DNA of 52,611 nucleotides from Bacillota bacterium (GCA_021797635.1 JAJZZI010000023.1:1-52611), one strand, 5' to 3'. Positions 39,008 through 47,980 are shown, counted from the first letter of the stretch. A program made the numbers and translations. Notes: generated by a model not told the origin, from the sequence alone.

Positions 39008-39965
39008 TGTTGTTCGAAATCCGACCAGTGGCAAACCCGATGTCAACGTGGAGCGGGGAGCAGCCGTTGAAACTGGCCGATTAGAAGAATGACTCCAATG
39101 AGGAAATGTTTTCGGCAAGCGATGGAGCTTTGCTCGTAATCCGTCCATAGTTGACTCTACGGCGAGCTCTTCGATACGGCATGGCCAAAACCCCTTCGGG
39201 TTAGCCGATTTCCAAAACCTGTACGGCAAGCCAAGGGGCCCGACTTCCCCCCAGGTCAGGGACACACCACGATGGGAAGTGGGGCCGCTATGGAGCCTGT
39301 CCATGGCATCTTTGCCCGTGTCGCTTAGCGGTGGTAGTTTCTCGTGTACAAATTGGCCCTAGCGTTTTTCCGTGGTGGACGCCGGCAAGGCCTGGCCCAT
39401 GTGTGCTTACGTTGAGTCTTACGTTGGATGATAGATCGATAAGACGGGCCGTCCCCTTACTGTTAGGGTCTCGGTGCCGACCCCATGGCTAAGGGATATG
39501 ATCCGTAAGACCGCTGGCAACCGGTCGGTCGCTCGCGATGGAGGCACGCCGCCTTGAGGGAGGGTGGTGGTTTGAAGTCCTTCGTGCCAACGGGTCAGCC
39601 AGGCGTATATCCGACGGGCAAATTCTAACAAATTCACCCGGTCTCACCTGGATAGCCCGATGCGGATTAAAGGCGACCAGATCGTCGTGAAGTGGGCTCA
39701 AATGCGGCGGCTTAGGATGCTCTAATCGGTCGCCATACCTCTTTTCTGTATGAGACGGTTTATGAAATATCCCGCCGATCTCGTCCTAAAGTCCCAAGCG
39801 GCACCGATTTAGGGCCATATCAAAGTTTCAGTCGACCCAGAAAATTGGGCAGGGTTTATGCAATGGCTACTCGTTAAGATGAGCGTGTGCTTGAAGTACA
39901 ACCTCTCTGAATAATAGAACCAGCACAAAGATCAGTGGCAAATGAAAGCCAGGAGGAGGCGACGG
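39008..39965. other. 960-bp gap with no supportable gene
   Basis: Only short open frames are seen on both strands, none with a ribosome binding site or recognisable product. The longest minus-strand frames (around 39,419-39,701) adjoin in different frames, which could mean a decayed gene. The end of this gap should contain the promoter of the secretion-like operon; the best I see is TTGAAG at 39891 with TAATAG at 39912, spaced only 15 bases. Confidence 0.4.
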
Positions 39966-40199
39966 ATGCCAACGACGGCCTTGATGGACCTGTTTTCGCG
40001 ATCGACTTCCATTCTGATTGACGTGGCCGGGGCAGTGTTCACCCTGGTAATGGTTTACGGAGGGATACGTCTGATGCTGGCCCATAACCCGAAGGCGGTC
40101 CAGGGATCTAAAGAAATTCTGGGAAGGGCGGCCATTGGATTGATCTTAATTCTGATGGTCGACGCATTGAAGAGCTTGTTGCAGTACATCGCGTCTTGA
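39966..40199 (+). CDS. VirB2/TrbC-like small membrane protein
   Basis: ATG 39966 lies directly downstream of AGGAGGAGG; the product is 77 residues with two membrane segments (about 20-40 and 55-74) separated by the short polar loop AHNPKAVQGSKEILGRAA. This is the size and layout of VirB2/TrbC-type pilin or pore subunits in Gram-positive type IV secretion systems, where the loop commonly reads G-D-P-x-K-V-x-x-A-K. The match is by architecture and context, not a firm motif. It opens the operon whose next genes are VirB6-, VirB3- and VirB4-like. Confidence 0.75.
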   Translation: MPTTALMDLFSRSTSILIDVAGAVFTLVMVYGGIRLMLAHNPKAVQGSKEILGRAAIGLILILMVDALKSLLQYIAS

Positions 40200-40211
40200 G
40201 GAGTCATGCTG

Positions 40212-40976
40212 ATGCTGTCGTCGTTTTCTCATTGGCTGACCCAATGGATTTTAAACCAGACCACCCACCTGAGTCTCGTGGTTTTCCGGCAGGTGATATT
40301 TGCTCCCTTGGCGTGGTCGAGTGGGGTCACAACGCTCTTTCATATCACTCGGGGGGTCGTCATGGCAGGCCTCGCGGCGGTGGCCGGTTGGGGATTTCTG
40401 TCCACGCTCTGGCCAGCTCTTTGGCCAGGTGGAGTCGCGCCCTCGCCGCTTAGAATGCTGCAGCGCGTGCTGACGGCAGCCATATTGACCTGGTTGGTCG
40501 TGCCGGCCGTTCAGTGGATGCTGGAGGTAAACAACGCCATCGTGCGCGAGATTCTCGCCAGCGCTCAGGGGTTTGCTCCTACCATCACAACTGGCCAGGC
40601 TTTGCTCTCCCCACTGCTGTCAGGGCTAATCGTCATCGTTTCGGCCCTGCTTCTGGTGTATCTAGGTATCTTTTATGCATTGCGGGTGGTGGAGATCTTC
40701 GTGCTTACCGCCCTATCACCGGTGATGTTGGCCTGGTGGGGCGTAACCGGAGACGCCAACGGGCTTGGCCGATGGGGTCGTGAAGTGCTAATTGCCATCT
40801 TCATTCAGTCCATCCATGCTGCCGTGTTTTGGCTCTATTTACACCTCGTCTATAGCACGGAGATTTCACAGTTTGAAGCGGTCGGGGTGCTTTTCTATAT
40901 GACCCGTGTTCCAGAGCAAGTTAGGCGACTATTAGGGTCCCCTGGGGTGGGGAGCGTGTTGATGCCATGGCGGTAA
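40212..40976 (+). CDS. VirB6/TrbL-like polytopic membrane protein
   Basis: About 254 residues with five or six membrane segments. ATG 40212 is eight bases after GGAG; ATG 40206 is in frame but very close to it. The region LRVVEIFVLTALSPVMLAWW followed by GRWGREVLIAIFIQSIHAAVF (about 160-205) is the conserved core seen in VirB6/TrbL and Gram-positive T4SS channel proteins. It probably forms the inner-membrane channel with the VirB3- and VirB4-like products. It overlaps the next gene by ten bases. Confidence 0.75.
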   Translation: MLSSFSHWLTQWILNQTTHLSLVVFRQVIFAPLAWSSGVTTLFHITRGVVMAGLAAVAGWGFLSTLWPALWPGGVAPSPLRMLQRVLTAAILTWLVVPAVQWMLEVNNAIVREILASAQGFAPTITTGQALLSPLLSGLIVIVSALLLVYLGIFYALRVVEIFVLTALSPVMLAWWGVTGDANGLGRWGREVLIAIFIQSIHAAVFWLYLHLVYSTEISQFEAVGVLFYMTRVPEQVRRLLGSPGVGSVLMPWR

Positions 40977-41254
40977 GACGCGTGGTACCGGTGCCACTGG
41001 AGCACCACCCCGAACTACTTTGGGGGCTTCGTACCATCGATCTTCCCTGGGTCGCCGGAGCGGTCATCATCAACGTCGTGTTGTGGCACCAGGATCTAGG
41101 TGGTTTAGAGGCCCGGCTGACGTTGATGGCGATACCTTCCGGCGTGGGAGTTGCCCTGGCCTGGATTCGCCTTTCTTCCCGTAGCCTGCCCGAGTGGATC
41201 TGGCTGTGGGCGCGATATCAACTTCGGCCCAAACGCTATGTCCACGGTGAATAG
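40967..41254 (+). CDS. PrgI/VirB3-like membrane protein
   Basis: A 95-residue protein from ATG 40967. A short cytoplasmic N-terminus with VPVPLEHHPELLWGLRTIDL is followed by two membrane segments (about 27-45 and 52-70) and a basic C-terminus YQLRPKRYVHGE. This matches the PrgI family that precedes VirB4 in Gram-positive T4SS loci and resembles VirB3. The assignment rests mostly on the layout and its position just before the VirB4-like genes. Confidence 0.7.
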   Translation: MAVRRVVPVPLEHHPELLWGLRTIDLPWVAGAVIINVVLWHQDLGGLEARLTLMAIPSGVGVALAWIRLSSRSLPEWIWLWARYQLRPKRYVHGE

Positions 41255-41275
41255 CCGCTTCGAAACAGGGCCACG

Positions 41276-41914
41276 GTGTACCCCAAGTGGCAGCTTGACC
41301 ACATTAGTGAAAGGATCGTGTTGGCTATGGTGACGATGAACAGACTGTTTCCCATTCGGGCGATAGGCCAAGGTATTTGTCTTCTCGATCGGGACCGCTT
41401 TACGGCCATCTTTGAGGCCGTTCCCATTACTTTCGCCCTGAAGTCCCCCAAAGAGCAAGATCGCTTGGTACAAAGTTATGTGCGTTTTTTGAACGGCCTT
41501 AACTTTCCCGTGGAGGTGTTGGTGCGGGCCGACAGCCTGCGCATGGACGACTATGTGGCGCAACTCAAGGCACACGAAAATGAGATTGAGGCTCATCTGC
41601 GCCCCTCCCTGGGTGACTACATCGAGTTCATTCAACAGAGTGCGTCGGTGCGCCATCTCATACGCCGACGATTTTATGTTTTGCTGTCATGGCGAGGCCA
41701 GGACACCAGGACACGCCCCTTGCAGCGCGGTGAGCGCTTGTGGGAAGAGGCGGAAAGGGAGTTGATTCGCAGGCAAGAGTTGGTGGAGCAGGGCCTACGG
41801 GATTTGGGCATCCGTCTGCGAGCGCTTAATGCCGAAGAGACCTTTTGCTTTGTCTACGCTGGCCTCGGGGGCGGAAACCCTCTGCCCAAAGGAGTAAGTT
41901 GGGCATGGGAATGA
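41276..41914 (+). CDS. VirB4 N-terminal domain-like protein (split VirB4)
   Basis: The 212 residues start at GTG 41276; ATG 41327 is an alternative. The sequence FPIRAIGQGICLLDRDRFTA then ALKSPKEQDRLVQSYVRFLN followed by a long amphipathic region resembles the N-terminal domain of VirB4/TraC-type ATPases, in which the element recurs ahead of the motor domain. The next gene overlaps its stop by a few bases and supplies the ATPase domain, so the usual single VirB4 polypeptide seems split in two. It has no P-loop. Function independent of VirB4 is possible. Confidence 0.65.
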   Translation: MYPKWQLDHISERIVLAMVTMNRLFPIRAIGQGICLLDRDRFTAIFEAVPITFALKSPKEQDRLVQSYVRFLNGLNFPVEVLVRADSLRMDDYVAQLKAHENEIEAHLRPSLGDYIEFIQQSASVRHLIRRRFYVLLSWRGQDTRTRPLQRGERLWEEAERELIRRQELVEQGLRDLGIRLRALNAEETFCFVYAGLGGGNPLPKGVSWAWE

Positions 41915-43584
41915 ACTGGCAGCCGGGGAACCGCCGTCACCAGAGCCCTGATTTAAGCCGCCTATGGCCTTCGTCTATTGAGTTTTTTCCGACGGAAGTT
42001 AAGCTGGGCGAGCGTTGGCTTCGAGTTTATTGTGCCGTAGGCTTCCCCCGAAACGTGGAACCAGGCTGGATGCTTCCTCTGTTTAGGTTTTCCCGCCCCC
42101 ATACCTTGCGATTTTACACGAGGGTTTTAGATTCGGGGGAGAGTCTCGGGCAGATGAAACGCCGCCTTATCATACAACGAGGAAGTGAGGCGGCCAACGT
42201 CAGCCTTGGCCGGTTGTCTAACCCTTTAATCTCTCAAGCCTTGGAGGACACGGATAGACTGCGCTATGAGGTGGCGCGGGGCGATAGCAAAATGGCCGAC
42301 GTATCACTGATCGCGGCCATTTGGGAAGATTCTCGACAAGCGTTGGAAGCTTCCGCACAACTCCTCCTCGGCGTTGCCGATGGTATGATGCTCGAACTCC
42401 GCTGCCTACGCTATCAACAGGAGAGTGGTTTATTGAATCTCCTCCCTGGCGGAAAATGGCCGGAACCCGTTCGTGAAATGGATACTGGGGCTTGGGCTAC
42501 GGGGTTTCCCTTTACTGGTGACGAGATTATGCATCAAAGCGGCCAAATCTGGGGAGATCACGGCATGAATCCATCGTGGGTTATCATCGATAGATTTCAA
42601 ATGCCCTCACCGCACTCCGTGATTTTGGGATGGTCGGGATCAGGCAAGAGTTATTTTGCCAAACTAGAGGCCCTGCGTAGCCGATATCGGGGCATACAAG
42701 TCGCGGTCATTGACCCCGAGGGCGAATACCAGGTGTTGCGTAAAGGCGGGGCCAGGTTGGTGAGAATAGGAATTGCGGGCGAAGAGCTTGGGTTCGACCC
42801 CTTTTCTTTGGATCCAAGTCAGAGTGAAAATTTCGACGGACAAGTGGAATTCATCCTGCGATTGTTACCTCGGCTCGTCGACGGCTGGTCAGATAGAAAC
42901 CAAAGTCGGGTGCTCCAGGTGATCTACCGCGACCAAGAATCGGAAGCGATGTCCTCTTCGCCTCGGGCCTGGATCGATCGCTTGTCGGAGATAGACGCTG
43001 ATACTGCTCAGTTGGCGGCAACGGCGATGGGCCGCTGGCACCAAGTAGCCGGTCGACCGCTTCTGGGTGTGAAGGCCAAACAGACAATCAGTGACGCCTT
43101 TGTAATCTACGACCTGAGTCACGTAAGCGATCGCTTGAAAAGTGCCGTGTATTTGGCGTTGGCGGAAATGCTTTCGCGGTCTATCGCTGACGGCCAGCGC
43201 CGTCTGATCATCATCGATGAAGCCTGGTATCTAGTGAACGACCCGGACACCGTGCCCTACCTCGAGACTTTGTTTCGGCGTGCTCGCAAGTGGGGTACTG
43301 CCATATCGCTGATTAGCCAAGACTTTGGCGATTTTACTCGAAGCCAATCAGCCGAGGTGTGTCTGAGAAATTCTCCGCTCGTATTGCTGCTTCGCCAACA
43401 TTCTCAGAGTCTAAACCAACTGGCCGAGGCACTCCACCTAAGTGCAACCGAGATCGAATGGCTGGCGAGTGCCGGTACCGGCCAAGGTTTGCTATTAGCC
43501 TCAGACGACCATGTGCCGTTAAACATTTGGTCGACCGAGTTGGAAGCTCGTGTCCTGGGAGCCCAGGAGCAAGGAGACAAGTAA
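41905..43584 (+). CDS. VirB4-like secretion ATPase
   Basis: Cytoplasmic motor ATPase of type IV secretion systems. ATG 41905 is about ten bases after GGAG; ATG 41911 forms an ATGA overlap with the upstream stop. The product is 559 residues. Walker A is LGWSGSGKSYFAKLE (about residue 240), followed by VIDPEGEYQVL, Walker B with LIIIDEAWYLVND, and the arginine-finger-like region FRRARKWGTAISLISQDFGDF, all as in VirB4/TraC. The N-terminal 200 residues are less conserved. No VirD4 coupling protein or relaxase is near. Confidence 0.88.
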   Translation: MGMNWQPGNRRHQSPDLSRLWPSSIEFFPTEVKLGERWLRVYCAVGFPRNVEPGWMLPLFRFSRPHTLRFYTRVLDSGESLGQMKRRLIIQRGSEAANVSLGRLSNPLISQALEDTDRLRYEVARGDSKMADVSLIAAIWEDSRQALEASAQLLLGVADGMMLELRCLRYQQESGLLNLLPGGKWPEPVREMDTGAWATGFPFTGDEIMHQSGQIWGDHGMNPSWVIIDRFQMPSPHSVILGWSGSGKSYFAKLEALRSRYRGIQVAVIDPEGEYQVLRKGGARLVRIGIAGEELGFDPFSLDPSQSENFDGQVEFILRLLPRLVDGWSDRNQSRVLQVIYRDQESEAMSSSPRAWIDRLSEIDADTAQLAATAMGRWHQVAGRPLLGVKAKQTISDAFVIYDLSHVSDRLKSAVYLALAEMLSRSIADGQRRLIIIDEAWYLVNDPDTVPYLETLFRRARKWGTAISLISQDFGDFTRSQSAEVCLRNSPLVLLLRQHSQSLNQLAEALHLSATEIEWLASAGTGQGLLLASDDHVPLNIWSTELEARVLGAQEQGDK

Positions 43585-43585
43585 C

Positions 43586-44143
43586 ATGACTAGTCGTGGT
43601 AAACTTCGTCAAACGGCGCCGATTGTGGCCACTTTGGTCACGGCGGCGACCATGGCCGGGGTAATGCTGCCGGGTTGGATTACCCCGGTTCCCCGCCTTC
43701 CCGTGGTAACCGCCACCGTGCCCGCGGGAACCCCGTTGACGGCGGCTGATTTTCGCTGGATTAAGGCCAATAAGGTACCGAGCTATCCCATGGGAAAGTC
43801 CGGCCCTGTGGCCCGATCGACCTTAACCGCCGGCGAAGTGCTGACCGCCGCCCTAGTGTCGACAGGTCGTCACGGTACCAAACCCCGCACGTTGGTGGAA
43901 GTGACTCCTAGCGTCAGTGCCGAAGCCAACTTGGGAAAGTGGGTCGATCGCGTCGAGGTGCTGGTCGTCAAGGCGGGTAGGATTATTTGGAACTCCGGTC
44001 CCTGTTCGGTGGTTTCATCGCCCACCTCCCTGTTAAGTGCAGGGTCGTCCACGATTGGCGTGTGGCTAAGTCCCAAGGCTGCGCTGACCTATACCAAGAC
44101 CGAGGGACTAGGCACCGTCAGCGTCATAGGTATCGCACCATGA
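43586..44143 (+). CDS. SAF-domain protein, CpaB/RcpC-like
   Basis: ATG 43586 follows AAGGAGA; the product is 185 residues. One N-terminal membrane segment (about 10-28) precedes a SAF domain with VVTATVPAGTPLTAADFRWI and the characteristic RSTLTAGEVLTAALVS (about 38-95), as in CpaB/RcpC proteins of Tad pilus assembly. The remaining C-terminal half is unusual. It marks the switch from T4SS-like to Tad-like genes in one overlapping transcription unit. Confidence 0.78.
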   Translation: MTSRGKLRQTAPIVATLVTAATMAGVMLPGWITPVPRLPVVTATVPAGTPLTAADFRWIKANKVPSYPMGKSGPVARSTLTAGEVLTAALVSTGRHGTKPRTLVEVTPSVSAEANLGKWVDRVEVLVVKAGRIIWNSGPCSVVSSPTSLLSAGSSTIGVWLSPKAALTYTKTEGLGTVSVIGIAP

Positions 44144-45141
44144 TTGTGGTAGCGAGTGGACACCAGGGCGTCGACGGCTACGTACAAGACCGGCCTAAGA
44201 GCGACGAGGTGATTATAGCCCGCCACTGGAACGAAGTGCTGGATGCAAAGGACCAGATGGATGCGCTCTTTTTAGGGAGAGACTTGCCGGGCTTGCCTTC
44301 TCCCCAGGTGGTATCCCAAGCGTTGCCGTCGGTAGAAACGGTGATTTGGGTCGACGAGCAAGAGGCTCGAACATGGTCTGAGGCAGCCGCTGAACAGTGG
44401 CAGATTTGGGCAGGATCCCTGGATCAAGGCCAGCTCGACAGTTGGTTAGACCGAAGTCGGCGTTCGAAGATGCGATTGGAATCATGTTGGGCGGTGGCGG
44501 CCGTCAGCGGCCAGATGTCACGGGAAGCTACCGTGGGATGGTTGGTGGAAATGTCGCTCGCGCAAGGTGGTCAAGGCGTTCTGGTCGACCTGGATTGGAA
44601 CGATCCCCAGACGACCTGGCACAGTCCCTGGGGAAGACCTGGATCCGATCTAACCGGGTACGAACATCTTGCAGCGGTACGCATGCCCTATGGCGTATTC
44701 GTTCCCGCGCCACCGCCCTGGATGATGCTGTTGGCACGGCCTGGACGCGAGGAGTTGCAGCGGCTACGCATGCACTATCCCGAGCATTGGCTCGGTTTTG
44801 ATATGGGTTCCGATCTACGAAACCCGCTGTGGACCACCGTGGCGGGTATGGTGGAACGGGTATACCTGGTGTGCCCAGGACGACCGTGGGCCAAAGCGTT
44901 AGCAGACGTCATCTCACTGTTTGAAGACCTTCGCTCAGAGCTGCGTTTGACTTTGTTAACACGATCTGGTGACCACGGTGAGTGGTTGCAGGCGTTTCGG
45001 AGTGAAACGCGTCAAGTGCTTGCCATAGGCGATCATGGCAGCGTGGCCGCTTCGTTGTGCGAAGTAACTAGCAAGCCTCAGAAGCGGAATTCGCGGTCCG
45101 TTTTCTCACGAATTGCAAAGGTCTGGCGGAAGACGACGTAG
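44140..45141 (+). CDS. TadZ/CpaE-like ParA-type protein with degenerate P-loop
   Basis: ATG 44140 overlaps the upstream stop (ATGA), giving 333 residues. The pattern CWAVAAVSGQMSREATVGWL and QGVLVDLDWNDPQTTWH (about 118-165) corresponds to the Walker A region and the following DLD motif of TadZ/CpaE proteins, which localise Tad machines at the cell pole. The canonical GGxGKT is replaced by AVSGQMSREAT, with no P-loop lysine, so ATP binding is doubtful. The first 110 residues are a receiver-like region without clear phospho-acceptor. Identification depends on context as well as pattern. Confidence 0.65.
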   Translation: MIVVASGHQGVDGYVQDRPKSDEVIIARHWNEVLDAKDQMDALFLGRDLPGLPSPQVVSQALPSVETVIWVDEQEARTWSEAAAEQWQIWAGSLDQGQLDSWLDRSRRSKMRLESCWAVAAVSGQMSREATVGWLVEMSLAQGGQGVLVDLDWNDPQTTWHSPWGRPGSDLTGYEHLAAVRMPYGVFVPAPPPWMMLLARPGREELQRLRMHYPEHWLGFDMGSDLRNPLWTTVAGMVERVYLVCPGRPWAKALADVISLFEDLRSELRLTLLTRSGDHGEWLQAFRSETRQVLAIGDHGSVAASLCEVTSKPQKRNSRSVFSRIAKVWRKTT

Positions 45142-45231
45142 CCTAAGTCGTCTGCCCTGCGTTATCCAGGGCGTTCAGCATGCTTTGGTACCAGTCCCTT
45201 TGGCAGGTAGGCGTGGATGCCGTGAAAGACC

Positions 45232-45432
45232 ATGAATGGCATTGTTTCCTCCCTCGTGTTGACGGGTGCCGACGCCGCGCATGCCGCCTTCTCTTGTGGC
45301 TTTCATGGGACCGGGCAGGAATCATGCGACGCCTTGTCGAACGTTGCTGGCAGGGCAATCAACGGCATCATCGGGTGGGGTACAGCGAGCGCATTGGCAA
45401 GGAGACCGAGGCATGCGAGTTTTGTGGCTTAG
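45232..45432 (+). CDS. candidate small protein between the TadZ-like and GGDEF genes
   Basis: I do not recognise it. The 66-residue frame starts at ATG 45232 with only a weak ribosome binding site. It is rich in Gly/Ala/Ser, has two cysteines (about residues 22 and 32), and its first fifty codons favour G/C at the third position, as in neighbouring genes. A possible short membrane segment is GRAINGIIGWGTASAL. The last seven codons overlap the cyclase start. It may be a chance frame. Confidence 0.35.
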   Translation: MNGIVSSLVLTGADAAHAAFSCGFHGTGQESCDALSNVAGRAINGIIGWGTASALARRPRHASFVA

Positions 45433-47017
45433 CGCGTTGTTTGGCGTTCCTATCATATGGATCTTTCATTGGAGTATGGTCACTTTCATCAACAACATTC
45501 AAACGACGGTGGCGCGCCTGGTAACCTTCATCCACTGGACGTTTTTAGGTATGCTGGCAGCAGTCTTCGCGATGCAGGTGTTGCCGGTCAAGGATGCCGC
45601 GTGGATTGCCATCTATGTGATCGGAACGCTGGGGGTCTTTTTGGCGGCCTTTGGCAGCCATCTACACTTAAACCTTTTAGGTTGGATCGAGCGATGGCCG
45701 CGGGGCCTGGGGGTGGCGATGGCCTATCTCTGGATATTGCCGGGGTTGTGGACACTGATATCCCGGCATAACCTATTTAATGCCGATATATTTTCTCGAA
45801 GAGGGTTTTGGGTAGTCCCCACCTATAATCGGCCATTTCATGTGGCGATGATCCTCGCGGTTGTGCTAACGGGTTCATTACTGGTGGGTCTGTGGACGGT
45901 GTGGAGGCACCAGGGCGGGCATCGCAGAGCCAAGACGCTGACAGGATTATTCTGGGGAATGGCAGGATTGTCTGCTTGCCTTTTGGTTATGGGAGCGCTG
46001 TTGCCTCAGACGGCACCCATCTGGATGCCCCCCTATCCCTACTTGATAGGCATGCTGTGGTGGGCGGCAACCATTCGTTGGACCATCGTGCGCTATGAGT
46101 TGTTGCCCTCTCACTTGCAGCGGTACCGCGCCTTATTCACGCTCAGCCCCGTTCCCATCATCATGGTCGAGCGAAGTGGGCGTATTGTAGATCAAAATCC
46201 GGCGGCGTCCACGCTGTTCACCGGGAACTACCGTTCGTGGGCGGATATTTGTGCCAAGAGCCTTCCAGAGGACACGTGGTCTCGGTTTCGCGGTGCGTGG
46301 GCGCACCGGAGTCCCATCGAGGCATGGTCGCTGGAGTGGCAACAAGAAGACGGTAATCTTCGCACGCTCGTCGTGGATGGACAATACTTATCCATCGGCG
46401 AGCGGACCTACTGCATTCTGGCGCTTCATGACCATACGATGCAAGCAAAAGCCCACGAAACCTTAGTGAGGATGGTGGACCAAGACCCGCTCACGGGCGT
46501 GTTGAATCGACGCGCGTTTCAACGCCGCCTAGAAGAGGCCATCCGTGACCACGATGCCTCCTGGGAGCAGTTCGCGGTGTTCTTTGTCGATTGTGATGAT
46601 TTCAAGCATTTTAATGACGAGAGTGGCCATTTGATGGGGGATATTGTGCTTCAGGAGGTGGCCGCACGGCTCCACGCGGGTTTGCGACCGATAGATTGTG
46701 TCAGTCGATTTGGCGGGGATGAGTTTACTGTGTTGGTCTCTAACATTCGGAGTGTGGACGAGGGCCTTTTGGTTCGCGATCGGATTTTGCAGCGATGTAT
46801 GGAACCGATTATGGTGGAGGAGGGAAGGTCGGAAGTGATTTCCATAAGTGTGGGATGGAGTCGCTATCCCGATGATGGGCAAAATGTCGAAGCGCTTCTG
46901 GATGCGGCAGACCGTGGAATGTATCGGATGAAGCGGAGAAGGCAGAGCATGGGGGAGAATTACTTAGCACCGATGCCAGAGGTTCCCGAGGCACCTGGGT
47001 CGGCCGCTCCCTCTTAA
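45413..47017 (+). CDS. seven-TM PAS-GGDEF diguanylate cyclase
   Basis: Makes c-di-GMP from two GTP. ATG 45413 lies seven bases after AAGGAGA; the product is 534 residues. Residues about 1-235 form seven membrane segments (a 7TM sensor-like module). A PAS-like domain (about 240-345, FTLSPVPIIMVERSGRIVDQ) follows. The GGDEF domain starts near DQDPLTGVLNRRAF and has an intact active site RFGGDEF. An inhibitory I-site, RPID, lies five residues before GGDEF, so product feedback is likely. Between the Tad-like genes, it may control the secretion machine. Confidence 0.9.
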   Translation: MRVLWLSALFGVPIIWIFHWSMVTFINNIQTTVARLVTFIHWTFLGMLAAVFAMQVLPVKDAAWIAIYVIGTLGVFLAAFGSHLHLNLLGWIERWPRGLGVAMAYLWILPGLWTLISRHNLFNADIFSRRGFWVVPTYNRPFHVAMILAVVLTGSLLVGLWTVWRHQGGHRRAKTLTGLFWGMAGLSACLLVMGALLPQTAPIWMPPYPYLIGMLWWAATIRWTIVRYELLPSHLQRYRALFTLSPVPIIMVERSGRIVDQNPAASTLFTGNYRSWADICAKSLPEDTWSRFRGAWAHRSPIEAWSLEWQQEDGNLRTLVVDGQYLSIGERTYCILALHDHTMQAKAHETLVRMVDQDPLTGVLNRRAFQRRLEEAIRDHDASWEQFAVFFVDCDDFKHFNDESGHLMGDIVLQEVAARLHAGLRPIDCVSRFGGDEFTVLVSNIRSVDEGLLVRDRILQRCMEPIMVEEGRSEVISISVGWSRYPDDGQNVEALLDAADRGMYRMKRRRQSMGENYLAPMPEVPEAPGSAAPS

Positions 47018-47570
47018 ATAGGGGCATTGAACATAATACCCGCGTATGCCCCCTGCTAGGCGAAGCTGGAGGGGGTCTTAAAGACTACCACGCTGACGTG
47101 GTGATTGCCGATTGGAGAGCCGGAGAGCCGATGACCCCCACGAGCTAGAACGGTCCTAAATCGCGCCTGGCGAGCTTTGGCGCTGGTGGCGAAATCCGCG
47201 ACCTAATATTGTCGCGCGTTACGTCGTGCACGCGGCGATAAATCACCATTTCTCAATCCGAATGTTTATTGGAAAAGATTTGTGGGTATCTGGCGACGAG
47301 TTTTGGCTAGGCGGATATGCCAGTAATCGCGGTATCCAGATTGCCGTTCTTCACGACAGGAGTCTTGTTGAATGGCCTGGACCTCCCGTCAAGATCATGA
47401 TCAGGGGTCCACGTGAATCCCTCGAAAGCTTCGGTACCCAAGTTATGGGTAGCCAGTTTGCTGATAATCTCCGTCTCCTTCGTTCACATCTGGACAACCG
47501 TGAGGTCTGGCCCTCTCAGATTGGCAAAGTCCAAGACTTGGCGAAAGTGTCGGCACGTCTCGTGATGTCA

Positions 47571-47750
47571 TCAAGTAGTGGTGCCATCGGCGATGGTGAA
47601 GCGGACGTAGACACGCTGCACTGGGCCGGCTGAGGCATAGCCACGGCACAAAGTGACCCCGAGGTACGCAGAGCGGTAGAGGTTGTGGTGCCATCGGTAG
47701 ATCAGGATGGTTTGATATGGGCCATGGAACGTGATGTTCTTCACAAACAC
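47571..47750 (-). CDS. candidate 59-residue ORF, strongly C-ending codons
   Basis: Minus-strand frame from GTG (complement of 47748-47750) to TGA at 47571-47573. I recognise no family; the product is aromatic-rich (ILIYRWHHNLYRSAYLG) with a beta-like pattern. Its codons end in C or G far more often than the opposing plus-strand frame, suggesting real or once-real coding sequence. There is no good ribosome binding site, and an adjoining minus-strand frame upstream ends a few bases into it, so it may be the 3' part of a frameshifted gene. Confidence 0.3.
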   Translation of the reverse strand: MFVKNITFHGPYQTILIYRWHHNLYRSAYLGVTLCRGYASAGPVQRVYVRFTIADGTTT

Positions 47751-47980
47751 TGACTAATCAGGAAACCTACGAGGATGAACATCGCTGCTGGCGCCCCACC
47801 TTTGACCTTAATACGAAGACCATACGTGGGGAGAGTGACCTGACTACACGGTGCGTCTCGGAACCTAGACGAAGCGGCCAGGAGCCAGGCTTGGTCACAT
47901 ACGGGGTGGCCACTACTGCACTCGGAAGAAAAGATCGGGCGTCCTTCACGGCCGCCGCCCCCTTTACCCCACCCGGCCTG

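Noticed and set aside
39419-39701. Two adjoining minus-strand frames as a frameshifted gene
   Set aside because: No family was recognised in either part and no ribosome binding site is visible, so a pseudogene call is not supported.
39966-43584. Integrated conjugative element
   Set aside because: No integrase, relaxase, coupling protein, origin of transfer or flanking att repeats were seen, and the neighbouring Tad genes argue for a chromosomal machine.
47226-47633. 135-codon plus-strand frame in the 2-kb gap
   Set aside because: No ribosome binding site, lower G/C at third positions than neighbours, no recognisable family, and an opposing minus-strand frame has better coding bias.
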